From Apostichopus japonicus (Eukaryota; Echinodermata; Holothuroidea; Aspidochirotida; Stichopodidae), in contig NC_092568.1 of the NCBI RefSeq assembly GCF_037975245.1, positions 20,982,501 to 21,046,500 of the forward strand: 64,000 nucleotides of DNA, in the 5' to 3' direction. The translations under genes were made by a program, and so were the position numbers. This document shows positions 33,986-47,800 of the stretch, in pieces; position 1 is the first letter of the stretch; every line of letters starts with the position of its first letter. The notes below the pieces were generated by a model. The model searched no databases and was not told the origin of the DNA. It was given only the letters and a program-made list of their open reading frames with translations.

Positions 33986-36280
33986 ATATGACAACAAGAA
34001 GATGGAAGTCCGTTAGCAGTTGTTGTCAAGTTCTTGAAACAGATGAGTTTTCAGAGTAGATTTGAAGGACACAGGAGAAGGAAAGAGGGAAGGAAGGATT
34101 ATAAATTCTCAGATGATGATTAAAATGTCCAATACCAGCTCTTGCAATATTAACCAAGTGTTGGCCAAAATCAATTGACGAAATAATTGTGACAAGGCCT
34201 GAGGAAGGTGAGCCAGGACACCCAGCTATGTCCTAATTCGGAATTATTATTTTATGCAGTACGTTTCACAAATCTGATCTTTTTGGGGGGAAAGATTCTT
34301 CCAAAAATTCTTAAAAGGTACATGTATCAGTGGGCTACTGCAAGAGATTGTTCCACAGGTTTTTAGTGCAAATCAAATTTTTCATGACAGGATTTATTGT
34401 TTATCTATTAGTTTGTCCCTTAATTTGCCACCAATTAAATTAACTAGCATACTGAAATTTAGGTTTGTAATTGTTTAATAGCTTGTTTTTAATTCACTTT
34501 CTCCCCTTGAAAATCACTCAAAACCATATTACAGTTTCGTAACCTCCTACAAAACAATGGCAACAGTTCTCTAACATTGGTTTCAAAAGTTTGGATTTTC
34601 ACATGAGTGTGAGTTATACTGGGTATAGATAGAGGCCACACTGGCAAGGCCATCTACCATACCATAAATAAGGCAGGAACAACCTGTCAGGGTTTACAAT
34701 ATCGGCCCATAAAATGGGAGGTTTTGTTTAAAATACTCACAAATAACTGTTGACATTTATATCCACTAATATAGAATGACACATGATATGGGCTTATAGG
34801 GAGCATAGCTGACACCCCGGGCGCACCCATCTTATGGTCACACTTTATGGTCATTTAAAGAAAATGATCAGCAGATGAGATGAAAAAGAGGGAGGTGGTG
34901 AGATGAAACAAATGAATGGAATTTCAAAAGTTGTCTAATAAAAATGAAAATTGACATTGGGCTAGGTGAGTAGTGTGCATTTCCATACATGGCGAGCAAT
35001 TTCTTGGAAAGTTAGGGTAAGGACCTATATTAATTTATATATATTAAGAAGATTTGGAGACATATATATTGTTTAAAGACCTCCTGGACCAGCCAGGACA
35101 GACTGTCTTTATGGATAAAAGATGTTTGGAATTTAGTAGTCAATGATGTTGACACATATATTGCAAAATACATAGAGCAGGGAAAGTCATGGGTCTTAAT
35201 TGTGAACCTCCATGAGCAAGAACTAAAGAGAGAGAGAAAAAAAGGGGTGGGTGGAGTGAATACATTTCAAACAACCATTTATAGTATTTTTCATATTGGA
35301 ATCTCTTTGCACTTTAGTTTTAGACAATTTAGAACACAACTTGATCATAAAAAATGAAAAATAAAGTTTTGTGGATCACACACAAAAAATTACAAGGTGC
35401 TAAGTCTCTCGAAGAACACCAAAGGGAATTTGTGGAAAATGAAAGAAAGGATTGCTATTGAAGTTACAGTTATTGATTGTGGTCATTCAACCATTAGTAA
35501 GTGATAGGACACTAAAATGATGTGAATATTATCGATGTTAGTTTGAACAGTTTGAACTTCAGATTTGCACACTCCTAATTCTCCATAGGCAAGGCCAGAA
35601 AATATTGCCCCCTTCTAAACGAATTCCCATTCCTAACCCTCTCCCCCCCCCCCACCCCCATAAAAAAACCTTTCCGTGGCCAATAGAGGATGGGAGGCAG
35701 CTTGCAACTTGTTACAACTATTACGTATAGTGAGTTCCTTTAATTATGATTCGAGAGCGACAGACATAAGATTTGAAGTAGAAATGAACAGCATGGGCAG
35801 GCCAGAGTTAATTTCTATTAGTTAGGTGAATGAGGCTTGTGCATTGTGCTGTTATAGAACGTCATCAACCATGGACTGTGCAAAAAACAAAACTTCACAT
35901 TAAAAGTCCACTACATGTCCTACATGATAAATGTTCTATGTACTTTATATTTTTTAACATATGTTACTATAACTGACGTGTACATGCAGGTAACTACGAA
36001 TGCCAAATTTAATTTTTGATGAGGTCACAAGAATCCTGTACGTCTGTCAGCGATTCACTTAACACATGCTTTATAGGTCAATTAATATTAAACCTCGTTT
36101 GTCATTTACTTTCTGATTCCTGTATCAGAGGAGGCTAAATTCTCTCCTTTGATTTATTTTGTTTTGAATTTTGGGTTTTTGGAGAAAGATGGGAGATGAA
36201 TTAGAGAAACTTTCAGAGATAAGATAGATATATGGCAAGACTATGGATAATACTGAGTTAAAGTAGAAGCTGTAGCAGCC

Positions 36281-36545
36281 ATATATATATATGTGCCTAC
36301 ATCTCATATCGACATCTGTATATATATATATATATATATGTCTATATATGTATATATATATATACATATATATATATAGATATGTATATACATATATATA
36401 TATATGTATGTATATATATATATATTATATATATATATATATATATACATATATATACACACACATATATATATATATATTTATATATATATATATATAT
36501 ATTATATGTACATATACATAGATATAGATAGATAGGTACATATAA
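36281..36545. repeat. AT/ATAC microsatellite array
   Basis: A TA array with ATAC, ATAG and ACAC variants, immediately 3' of the candidate terminal exon of the SMOC-like gene. Confidence 0.95.
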
Positions 36546-36589
36546 ATATATATACACATAGTGGACTTTTTGAGTGAAAGAAACTCAAA

Positions 36590-36657
36590 CTAGGTACAAG
36601 CGTTTTTACTGAATGGATTTCTTCCTCTGGGAGACGTTGCAGGGACAATGTTCATTG
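36590..36657 (-). CDS. Candidate terminal exon of the SMOC-like gene
   Basis: A strong acceptor (CATTTCTTTTTTCAG) precedes a frame in the required phase, coding [20 protein letters not shown] then CT and stop TAG. A short basic SPRG-containing tail is reminiscent of the vertebrate SMOC C-terminus. If the donor at 38886 is not used, the protein instead stops six codons later at a TGA. Confidence 0.45.
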
Positions 36658-39600
36658 CTGAAAAAAGAAATGAAAAGCAAAATACAAGAACCAAAAAAAA
36701 AACAGGCGCAAATGAAGCCAAAGGGCAATATATTGTTTACTAGTGACTGGGATGGTAATTAAACAAAGCTTGTCACATCCAAACAGCGAAAATTCCCCTT
36801 ATTGGCTACCTAGGTCAGAGACTTTTCCCGGTTTTTCTGTGTTATTGATGATGGATTAACAAAAATTGACTATCGTCGTTTTACTACCTTAGCTGACACA
36901 TTCTTTGCGAAATGGTTGTAGTTCACTGTCCATGGCCTAAAGTAATCAATAAACTTGGACTTTAAGTAATCAATAAAACCTGGACTTTCGGCAGAGGTTT
37001 GAAGTGGTAAAGTGATGCAAAAAAACAAAAGAGAATGTGATCGATATTGAGACATTTATAGCTTTGGAAATAGAGCTCAATATTGGCAATGACTGAGGTA
37101 ACCAGAAAAAGAGAAACATTAGGCGAATGAGTAATGAAAGAAGTTTTTTTTTTTTTTTTTTTTTGCCAATGAACATCCAGCTGCCACAAAATGCAGCATT
37201 ATGGCCCCATTCTGCATTTGAACTTGATGGTCTAAAGAATCTTTTTATTTTGTTGGGTACTATGTATTAAATAATCGCACATCGTGGCGAGGTACCTTTT
37301 GCCCAAAATTTCGGCACATTTCGCAGAGGTTGTAGTGAATGAAAACTTCAAACAAAAACAGAACTGTTTGTGTACCGAAACATTAGAAAGACCCAAGCCC
37401 AGGCAAATGTTTAGATCTTAAAATGTGATATCGAGAGAAAAAATTATGTAGCCTAGATACACAGTGGACAGTTTAATTTTTCAGTCGCTGCATCTCTGCG
37501 AATGGGCCAAAACTTGAGGAGAAGAGTACTCCCTCCATCATGATTTTGTGATTATTCACTTCGTTATAGTACCAAACAAATTCGTAGTGTTAGAGATCAG
37601 TTAGTTTTTCTTATAATGGAATTCAAAATGGGGTTTTACAATGGCTTTTAGAGATCCATGCTGTGAAACGTTTCTTTGAAATGACGGATAAGGAAATGAA
37701 AAGCCACGCCAATGACACAATGAAACAGAGGGTATCTCAGCAAAAAATTGTCTGTTTTAAGTTTTTAACAAGGTTCACTTGATTCAGTACTTTTGGAAAA
37801 ATTAAAATTATACATTCACGATGTCAGCGATGACTATTGATTAGACTATTGAGAGAAGATGCAAATCATATACATTCACATTTTTTCTTTTATACAAACA
37901 TGATCACTACTCGATTTACGAGGAGAAATCACAGCGGTACAAATAAGAACAATCATGCAACATTTCTTTCAACAACCAAAGCGTAATGAGCTAATTGGTA
38001 AATATTCACTAGATGTACAGCATGCTGTGCATAATCAAAACAGTAGAGGATAACAGAGACAAAGGAATAGGAGCAGGGGTGGATGGGAAGGTGACACTTC
38101 TCTCACCTAACAATTAACAAGGGTGGCAACATTTGTTGTTGTTTTCATGATCGTTGTAATCGTCATCATCCCGATCATCACTCTCACCAGTCATGAAAGC
38201 ACCATCACCATCACCACCATTATCATCAACATCACCATATCCACCAATCACATCACCACCAACAACACCATCATCACCATATCCACCAATCACATCACCA
38301 CCAACAACACCATCATCACCATATCCACCAATCACATCACCACCAACAACACCATCATCACCATATCCACCAATCACATCACCACCAACAACACCATCAT
38401 CACCATATCCACCAATCACATCACCACCAACAACACCATCATCACCATATCCACCAATCACATCACCACCAACAACACCATCATCACCATATCCACCAAT
38501 CACATCACCAAAACCAACAAAACTTTCATCACCATATCCACATATCACATCATCATATCCACCAATACTATATCCACCAATCACATCACCATCTTCACCA
38601 TATCCACCAATCACATCACCATCATCACCACATCCACCAATCACATCACCATCATCACCATATCCACCAATCTCATCACCACCACCATCATCACCATATC
38701 CACCAATCACATCATCACTACGTCATCCCCATATCCATCCATCAATCACATCACCACCACCATCATCACCATATCCACCAATCACATCACCACCACCATC
38801 ATCACCATATCCACCAATCACATCACCTTCATCACCATATCCACCAATCAGATGATCCCCAGCATTGCATCATCCTGTCTCCTTACCTCCATCAACTTCA
38901 AAGCACTGCAGCCACTCCCTCTGTGATATCACGTCATCTTCGTTAGAGTCGCAGTACGCTAAAAAGTTCCTCTTGCACTTATTGTTGGCACGGACTGTCT
39001 TCACAAAATCTGAAAAGACGTCCAGTTCTGTAGTTTCCAGGATACCGTTCTGGTTGATGTCGACCTCGTTGAACTCCCACAGGACGGCGTGAATCACCTG
39101 CATACTCTCCTCAGTGGGTTGCCCTTGTCTGTAACAAGAAGAACAGGCATTATGGCATTATTAGGGTTGGAGGGAACTGGTGATAATAATGCATGACTGA
39201 AGGGGTTAACCAGGACTAAAGAGGACTATAAAGATTACTAATGAGAGTCTTACCACATGGAAAGAGGAGTACATACGATAGGTACACACACTTTTGATGA
39301 TGGTGCGCATGATTATCATCCATAGGTACAAACATGTTAAAAATGTGCATATAGATATTCATATTCATATTTCAATTCAAACTCGGTGGTGGAGTACAAA
39401 TACCATGATGAAGAAATACAGTATAAGACATTTCACATTATAATAGAAGGGAACATAACATGTATGAGAATACAGAAATGTACGTATATAAATATATTAA
39501 TACATTATATAACTAAGTCACTGAAAGAAAGAAGACCAGGGAAGAAGCTTGACAAGCTTGGGTGACAGAAACTGGCACAAATAATGGCTGATGAGGGCAT

Positions 39601-42600
39601 GATAGTTATAGCATGGACAGAGGAAGATAGGTAGGCACCCTTTAGATGATGGTGCACCCGTTTACGATCCATAGATACAAACATGTATAAAAAGTGCATA
39701 CAGTTCAGTGTGATGAGAACTTTCCCTTTTTCATTCAATTATTAATCAAATTAGTCATGGGTGCAGTACAAAATGTGATAAGAAGTATAAACAGATTTCA
39801 TATTATAATAGAAGAAAACATGAAATGTATGAGAATAAAGTTTCAGAAACCACTAAAATCCTGGTCACTGAGAGCACACTGTGTTGTCAATACCACGGGG
39901 AAAAAACGAGGACATAAGATAAGTAGACTATTTATGTTTTTGATCCATAGATACGATGAGGCCTTTTCTTTTGAAAATTATTAGTTTGCACAAACACATT
40001 CAGAAATATCTATTTATCGTGACTTGAAAATGTCGTTTTAATTTCATAGATAATGCCAATCACAAGTGTGATACACTTTTCTCTTATCGTCTCAAATACT
40101 TAATTAAACCTATAACAGATGTATGACTACTTGTAACACCATGAAGAAGCATTTATACAATACCCATTCATTAACTAGGCTCTGGTAGGGGTTTATTTGT
40201 ACAGACTTTGTAAGTATTAAAACATCGTAGCATGAATATTGATTACAAAATGATATACTTTTTATAAGTTTCATACAAAAATCATGTACATATTAAAAAT
40301 TTCTCATAATCAGCAACTTTTGAACCCAAACCTGCACATTACCCCCTAAATAGTGAAATAATTAGTTCAGACATTCAGAAGGTCAGGAAGGGATCGGCAA
40401 AAGTACATTTCTCTCTTCACTTGCAATTATCTTCACCACATGTTGTGATAAGAAATCAGAGCTCAATAAAAATAAATAGTACTGCACTTGCATGCATTGA
40501 GATCATTTCATAAAAGTTGTCAGCATTGCCCCCCAAAAATAGGCTAGAAAGTCTGGTAATGGTCACTACAACAAAAATTTTATTTACAACTCCACATGGC
40601 ATTTTTTTTTTTCTTGACTGAGACATTTCATTGCCTGGTGGTATAATTCCAATCTCTGGAATAATTTGGAGGGGCTTTTCTTTTGTTTCTGGTGAGTATA
40701 TTTCAAATAAAGCTCGAGTACAGGCAAGCTATAATAATGACTTGCATTTTGATGGTCTTTTTAATATGGCAGGGGTACCAAAACGTTACCAAATTCCAAA
40801 ACTGCTAAAGATGGATGATCTAGCTACCTCACTATAAAACAACATATAAAATGTGGGAGAAGAGGTTCAGAAGGTTCTTACCTGTCAGACTGGGCGTTCC
40901 CTTCATTCAATGAATATATTGCATCGATCAATTTAGACAGGAACCTAGCTTTATTATTATCTGGACAATCTGCAAATGACATAAAAATGGAAAATGTGTG
41001 AACGAATGCATGAAAATACAACAGATATAAAGAAGAGGACGAAGATAGAGAGAGAGGGGGAGAGATTTAAGGGCGTTAAAGGGTGTGAAGACTCGCGCAA
41101 AAAGAAATGTCTAATGCCGGTAATCTGACCTAGTTTCGAATGAGGTGTAACAGAAGTGTTAGACACCACCATCGATCCCAGAAAATACACACACAGCTTG
41201 CTACCGTTGGAAATTAGACACCAGTGTACAGTCAGTACATACAGCTGCGGTCAATACCCACAGCAGAGTGTACACACGATACAGCGATGGACATCTCAGG
41301 TCAAGCTAAAGATAACAAGCTATCACGTTTCATTACTGTCTGCATTTTGAAGCGACATGAACAAAAAGTCACTTGCAAGCAACAGAAAGTTAACTTTTTC
41401 AGATGGCCGCACGCGGTTTAGGTGAGGCTTCAATGCCTTTAAACTGGTTGTTTACACTTTTAAGTATGTTCTATTCCTTGGCAGGATCACAGAGCAGCCT
41501 ATCATCCTTTCAACATATTCAAACAATAGTCTACTCATAAAACTGTTACTGTCAACTGTTTACAATTACAGTTCAAAGGTAAACTGTATCTCAAGCATTT
41601 ACTATCGATGAGGATGACATGGGGAAGGGGGAGGCTGAGGGGGGAGGGGATGGTGGTTAAGGAATAAACTATATCCTTGTAGTATTTCTTGCTTACTGAT
41701 AGCAATCCACAGAAATGTCAAACCCTAACTCTAGTACCAATGTAAACTTAACATAACTGTTGTTTATAATAAAATAACAGGAAGCAAACCCATCCATCAA
41801 AATATCTACATGTCAAAATATGTTTGTCATCATGATCCTCACCCCCTTCCCCTCCACCTCCCCTCGATCCCATACAATGATTCAGAAAACTCTCTCTCAC
41901 ATTCAGATAGAAGACTTGCACAAGTCTACACTCAACATTGAATAGCAACTTATGTTTGGCTGTTGAAAGGTAATCAGTAATACTAAAACTGCTTAGGGTT
42001 TCCACCGGTACTTCCCCCCTCCGCCCCCCCCCCCCTCCAAAGAAAGTCTGACTCTCCTAGACAAATAAACATTTCAAGGAGGGAAAATTAATCTCCAAGA
42101 GGTGGCAGCAAATAAAGCTAGGCTTCTTGTAGGGTTTTTAACATCATTGAACCATTATTTTAACTTCTTTAACATATTTTTGGGTCAACAGTCAATACTA
42201 AATAACCTTTTAGTATTTCATTTTCATTACTTTACCCTCATATTTTCTTATTTTGTTTTCACCTTTACTCCTTCATAGAGGTGCAATGTTTGGGTTGGTT
42301 GTACTCAAAACATCAATGTTTATCATTCCATACTATCTATAAATGTCATGTTTATTTCCACAATACAAGAATATATGATCTCAGAGGTACAAAAGGGGAA
42401 ACTATAAAATAAGAAATGATTTCACCTCAGGATAAGTTAAATTTGCTGTATGCTGTTATTCTGGGTATTCCTGGGAGTGAATGGGGGGGGGGGGGGGGAG
42501 TTGTGCACTACCACTGCAGAAAGATAAAAAAAAACCTAAAATTCATGTACCTAGTACCACAAGGCAATGAAAAAGTGACAAGAGTTTGAAAACTACACTA

Positions 42601-42857
42601 TAATGTGAAGTCTGGCAATGTTGAGACTCTTCCTTGCCATGTATTAATCTTGCTGTATTTAGTCCTACAGAAGAGGATCACCTAGGCCGACACAAGCTGT
42701 GTGATAGGACCACCAAGCATCACACAGGAAGAAACAGCTTGAAATTAAATTATAGCCATCTGTGATGCCAACATCAGATAACCTGGCATAGTATTCCTTG
42801 CCTGTTATCACCCTATTTTTAGAACTTTCTGCAATGTTCCTTCTCTACACCCCCATA

Positions 42858-42941
<84 letters not shown>

Positions 42942-44772
42942 TATATATATATATATATATAAAAATATATATATATATACATATTCCGCTTGCTTATGAA
43001 ATTATATCAATTACCGCTAACATGAGGTATACTATTAACATTTAAAGCATAACTAAGTGCATAAATGTAACTTTACATCTGTTTATATATTTCTAAGCAT
43101 TATTTTAACTGCTCCCTCCACCTGCATTAAGATAACCATTCTCTCACTGCCCCACCTCCCTTGTTAATTTCCCTGGGGCATCTTTCACCTAGTATTTGAG
43201 CAATGAAGACACAAGCTACTCATTAGTAAGTTGGTTTAATACTCTCTAACAGTAAACAACAACTCAAAGAAAACAACAGTAGCTTTAAGAAGCACAATTT
43301 TGCCTCTTAAACTTAAAACTGTCAAAATGTATTTTCCAATCAAGAGTTTTTTTGAGTTTTGCATTCAAGTTAATTTAATTTATGTTAATTGTTTACAATG
43401 TCATTAACAATATAGTAAATAATACAGTACAATAACGAAGGGAGCAATGGATATCAATATGATAAAAACCTGTCAGAGTTGAACAGAATCATTAATTATA
43501 CAAACACTTGAAAAACTGAGGAAAAATAAAATTCCAACAGAATGTCTTGAATTGATCAATATTCCAGGTATTAAAGCAGCCTTCCTTAGGTGACTTAATT
43601 AGTAATAAATTTCTGATTTTCATCAACCCTTCACATATATTCAATGTAATTCATTATCTTGACCGGTCTAGTTTCTTTTTTTTAAATAATGGAACAATGG
43701 CTAAAAAAACATATTTTTGTGCCAAATCTGTCGTGGAAAGTGTCAAAGTTTACTCCTGCCATGTGATTTATACTAATATGAGCAATGTCTGAGGAGAGGG
43801 GGGGGGGGGGGAAGGGGAGTTTCTAAGAGGGGAAAAAAATATAGAAATGTGAATCAAATCAATTCCTAACTCAGAACTTTAGATTCACAATAAACTTTTA
43901 GGAGAGTCTTAGTTTGATCAATTTCTACAAACTCACAGGGGAATCATTTCTCTGGTATGGCATCTGTGAATAGCTACACAAAATGGTCAAATTGCTTTCC
44001 AAGTCCAAAGATGTAAATAGCATTGTTCATTACACAGGACCCACAGTATACTTAAAGAGGCAGAACCCTCAAACTAGCTACACAAAATCTGAACACAAAA
44101 TTATAGTCCCAGACAGTGCCTCACTTTGAGTAATATTCACAAAGATCAGGACAAATGTTTACAAACGTTTTGTAAACAGCCTTGCTTACACAGTAACCGT
44201 TACTCCAAACTAGCAACTCAAAATGTAAATACACTGCTTTAAAAAGAGAACGAAAGGTGAAATTTGGGATGAAAGCGGAAGTTTGGGCAGATTAATATCA
44301 CTATAGCAAAGAGGAACTATTACATGCTGCCTTTCTCAACATGTGTTCTCCATAATGGTCATAAAAGTCTCCCCCTTGAAAAAAACATGTTATTTCTTTT
44401 TTTTGCAAAAATGAAGGTTCTATTTCCTTGATACATTTTTGCACAGTTATTGCAAAAGATGAATGATTCTTTTGCATTTCAAAACAGAATTTTATGTAGA
44501 GGAGATATTAGGTTTGTTATGATATTAAAATGGTGGGTGGTTTCCGAGAATCCATATCTGTATTGATTTTGTTTTTCTGCTCTGCTCTTTGTGTTATATA
44601 TTAACCTTTTACCATTGTTCAATCTCTGAGATCAGACAAAGTTTATTTTTAAAAAACTTTGGGTATTTTATTTGAGGCTACGTATCGCTCGTCTCTGCAT
44701 TTTCTAGACTTTTTGTTTTAGTGTTCTGGGATTTCTTTCATTCTTTAAATTTTTGTGTAAATTTATTTATTT

Positions 44773-44854
<82 letters not shown>

Positions 44855-47800
44855 CCACTTTACTTTCGAACATTGAAAGGTGACATGACATATATGTGCA
44901 ATTTCCTTTTTTCCGAAGAAAATGATTATTAAGATGATTTATTTATCTCAAGGACATAGAAATGAGATGACAACACATTGAAACCAAAGAGTACTTTCAA
45001 TTTTTACAATTGAAATATTCTCCCACCCCTGCCCCCCCCCCCCCTCTTTTTTTCAGTATTTCCTTGGAATTAGACAATTCAGTGTCCCTGTAAAGATAAT
45101 TAAATTAGAAGGGATGATAAATTTCACCGGTTTTCGAATGTAAAATAAAAAACAAATTCTGGATAATAAATAAATAACTGGCTAATTTGAAGTAGCGCCC
45201 CCTGATTTTAGCCACGTACGACTGTGGTCAGTTAAGAGAGTAAGAAGTTTCCAATTATATACATATAAATATTACATGACTCGGTCATAGAGGGTCACAG
45301 AGTTAAACCCAATCACAAAATGAAACTTTTAGCCTTCACATTTACAGATCTAGTGTCCATACTACATTCTAAGCCCATGCAACCAGCCCATGTTCCACAG
45401 TGTACTTAAAACTCTACTAATGCTCTGAGAATCATGTACCGAAGTTTAATCCTCACTCACTAAGCAAACGAATATAATCTTGACCTGGTATGTTGATCAA
45501 TATCGGCTGACTCGAGAGGGTACCCTGCTTCCCCTAATTACACAACCGCAAACAACCTACTTTAGACATGAAGCTGCCATTGCACCACAGTCACTACTTG
45601 CAGTATTCAGAGTACAATGCTATTATTATTATTATTTTTTTTTAAGGCTCTCTGGTGATAAAGGTTAATACTTCAGTCTGATCAAAGGCCCAGTGTCTAA
45701 AGGTGTTAATTTTGAATGCTTTTCTCCTTCCTATAAATATAAGGGTCACAAACATCTTAATGATACCACCCTGCGAGGTACAAGTTGTGATAGCCTACTG
45801 GAGTTATGATCTGATAAGGGACATTTACATTGTACACAGTCTGTGTGTGTTTACTGGAATGGAGGGTGATCTACCTTGTTGAAGTACATACATACATGTC
45901 TGGGTTAATTTAGGAAGTGCACACTATCTGTCATTAGTCCTATTTCTCTATTTAATCTGACATGACACTTTAAACCCTCTTCCCCTCCCCCAAACCTCCT
46001 TTCTTTAACACTTGTCAACCCAATAGAATGGAAAATTAAAAGAGCCAATAAACATTACAAGAGCAAATAAGCAATTTCAGAGCCAGAAGACTGGAATAAG
46101 ATTGGGACATGAAAGGAATTAAACTGAGAGAATGGAAATCTGAAATACAATCTGATTCAAATATGTGGCACAAACAGGGGTCACCTTTTTTGCTCTATTC
46201 CTTGGGGGGGGAGGGGGCAATATGGTCACCTAAGTGCAACATGGTGCTACAAGTTCTGTACTGCAGCTTTAATGTAGGGTAGCAGCTGTTCCTTGTGTCT
46301 GAATCATCTCTCCCCCCCCCTCACTCCCCGTTCTCCGCTTCCCTCGCAATTATCTTTTCCCCCTCCCACCACTCACACTAATTGGGTTTGAAATGTCTCA
46401 TATAATACCCTGACAAGATGGGAAAGTTTGCAGAAAACATTCCTTCTATTAGTTGTGTTGTTTGCCCTGCAGATTTCTCATGTGGGTCATGATATCATCA
46501 TTTCAAATGGGATAATTAGTGGTGTGTGACACACACACACACATCTCGCAAACACCTGAACAAATATATCTGACAAACATCAAAAGAACAACCTTGTGAA
46601 AACATCAAAGATTCATGAGACCAAACCCCTCGCCACCAAACCAATTTTTTTTTTTTTCTACCACCATCATCATCATCTTCGTCATCATCGCTTGCCCTCT
46701 CGGACTTTTTCTCCTTCTTATCAATTGACTGACGATCTGATTGTGTCTCGATCATTTATTTATTTATTTATTGTGTCTCTCCAAAACCCACACAGCATGA
46801 AAAAGCGAGACGGGGAGAGAGAGAGAGAGAGAGAGAGAGAATGGAAGAAAAGAAAAGAAACCGAGAGAAAGGAGGAGGAAAGAAATTCCTATTTAGGACT
46901 TTCAGAATGTTTCAGAAGCTCAGTCTGTTAACTCTCTTTAGCTTTGAAGATAACCGATGCGCCTCTCAGACAATCCTCTTTATCATCTGGTGAATGTTTG
47001 ATCTTCTTTTAACGGGAGGAGAGGGTAACAAAGAAGAGAGGAAAAAAAGCAAAAGGGGGAAAAAAAACAGTTACAAGACTTCAGGTGTACATATATACAT
47101 ATATACTTTAAATCACACTCTACAAGAGTACTCTTTACGGGATTATCCTTTATATACGAGGGGGAGCTCTCTCGGACTGAGGATTCTCTCAATGGAGAGG
47201 TCAGAAATTCAAACGGGGTATTGTTGAGGAGGAGATTGGTGATCACAGACTGTGTGAGATGAGATCTCCCAGCGAGTTGCGGACAGGTGTGCTTGCGCAA
47301 GGGATCCATTGATTTTGGCATTAACACAGTTTAAAAGAATTTTATTCATCCTACTACTACTATACAACACAGCTGTTGATGTTTCAACCAGAAATATTGC
47401 AACTGTGTTTTCTCAGTTGGCTCTTTTTTTTTTTTTGGGGGGGGTGGGGCTTTTCATTGTCATGAATTGTAACAGCCTGGTTTAAATAGAATACAGCCAA
47501 AGGGAAGAGAGAACAAGGAGAAACATTCATGACGAAGCAGCGCGTAAATAGAGGAAAGAAAGAAAGTAAAGAGGGTTCCTGGTGGTTTCTAATGTATAGG
47601 TCGGTAATTGAAATGAACATTCCATTATTTAATGAGGCCAGAAGGCAAAACGTGTCTAGAAGGAAACAAATAACATTGTATAACAGCATGATCCAGCTTA
47701 GTGAAGATGCGGTGCTCCTTATTTTTTTTTTTCAGGCGAGTCATTTTGCTTCACCGTCAGGTTAAAGCAGGTGGCCATTGCAAAATCAGTTCACCGAGAT

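Larger units (their letters stand above)
29572..36589. other. Intergenic region / possible 3' UTR of the SMOC-like gene
   Basis: About 7 kb without a supported gene. It contains AT microsatellites (29616-29642 and 36281-36545) and a 13-bp tandem repeat AAATAAGACAAAG (about 33925-33985). Two diverged ~110-bp copies lie around 30898-31010 and 31070-31180, and several poly-C runs are present. Some of it, at the right, is likely 3' UTR of the minus-strand gene. Confidence 0.45.

Noticed and set aside
38123-38926. 267- and 220-codon plus-strand frames across the 42-bp minisatellite
   Set aside because: They are open only because the repeat unit is a multiple of three without stops; sequence is Thr/Ile or Ser/Pro repeats with no other signal.
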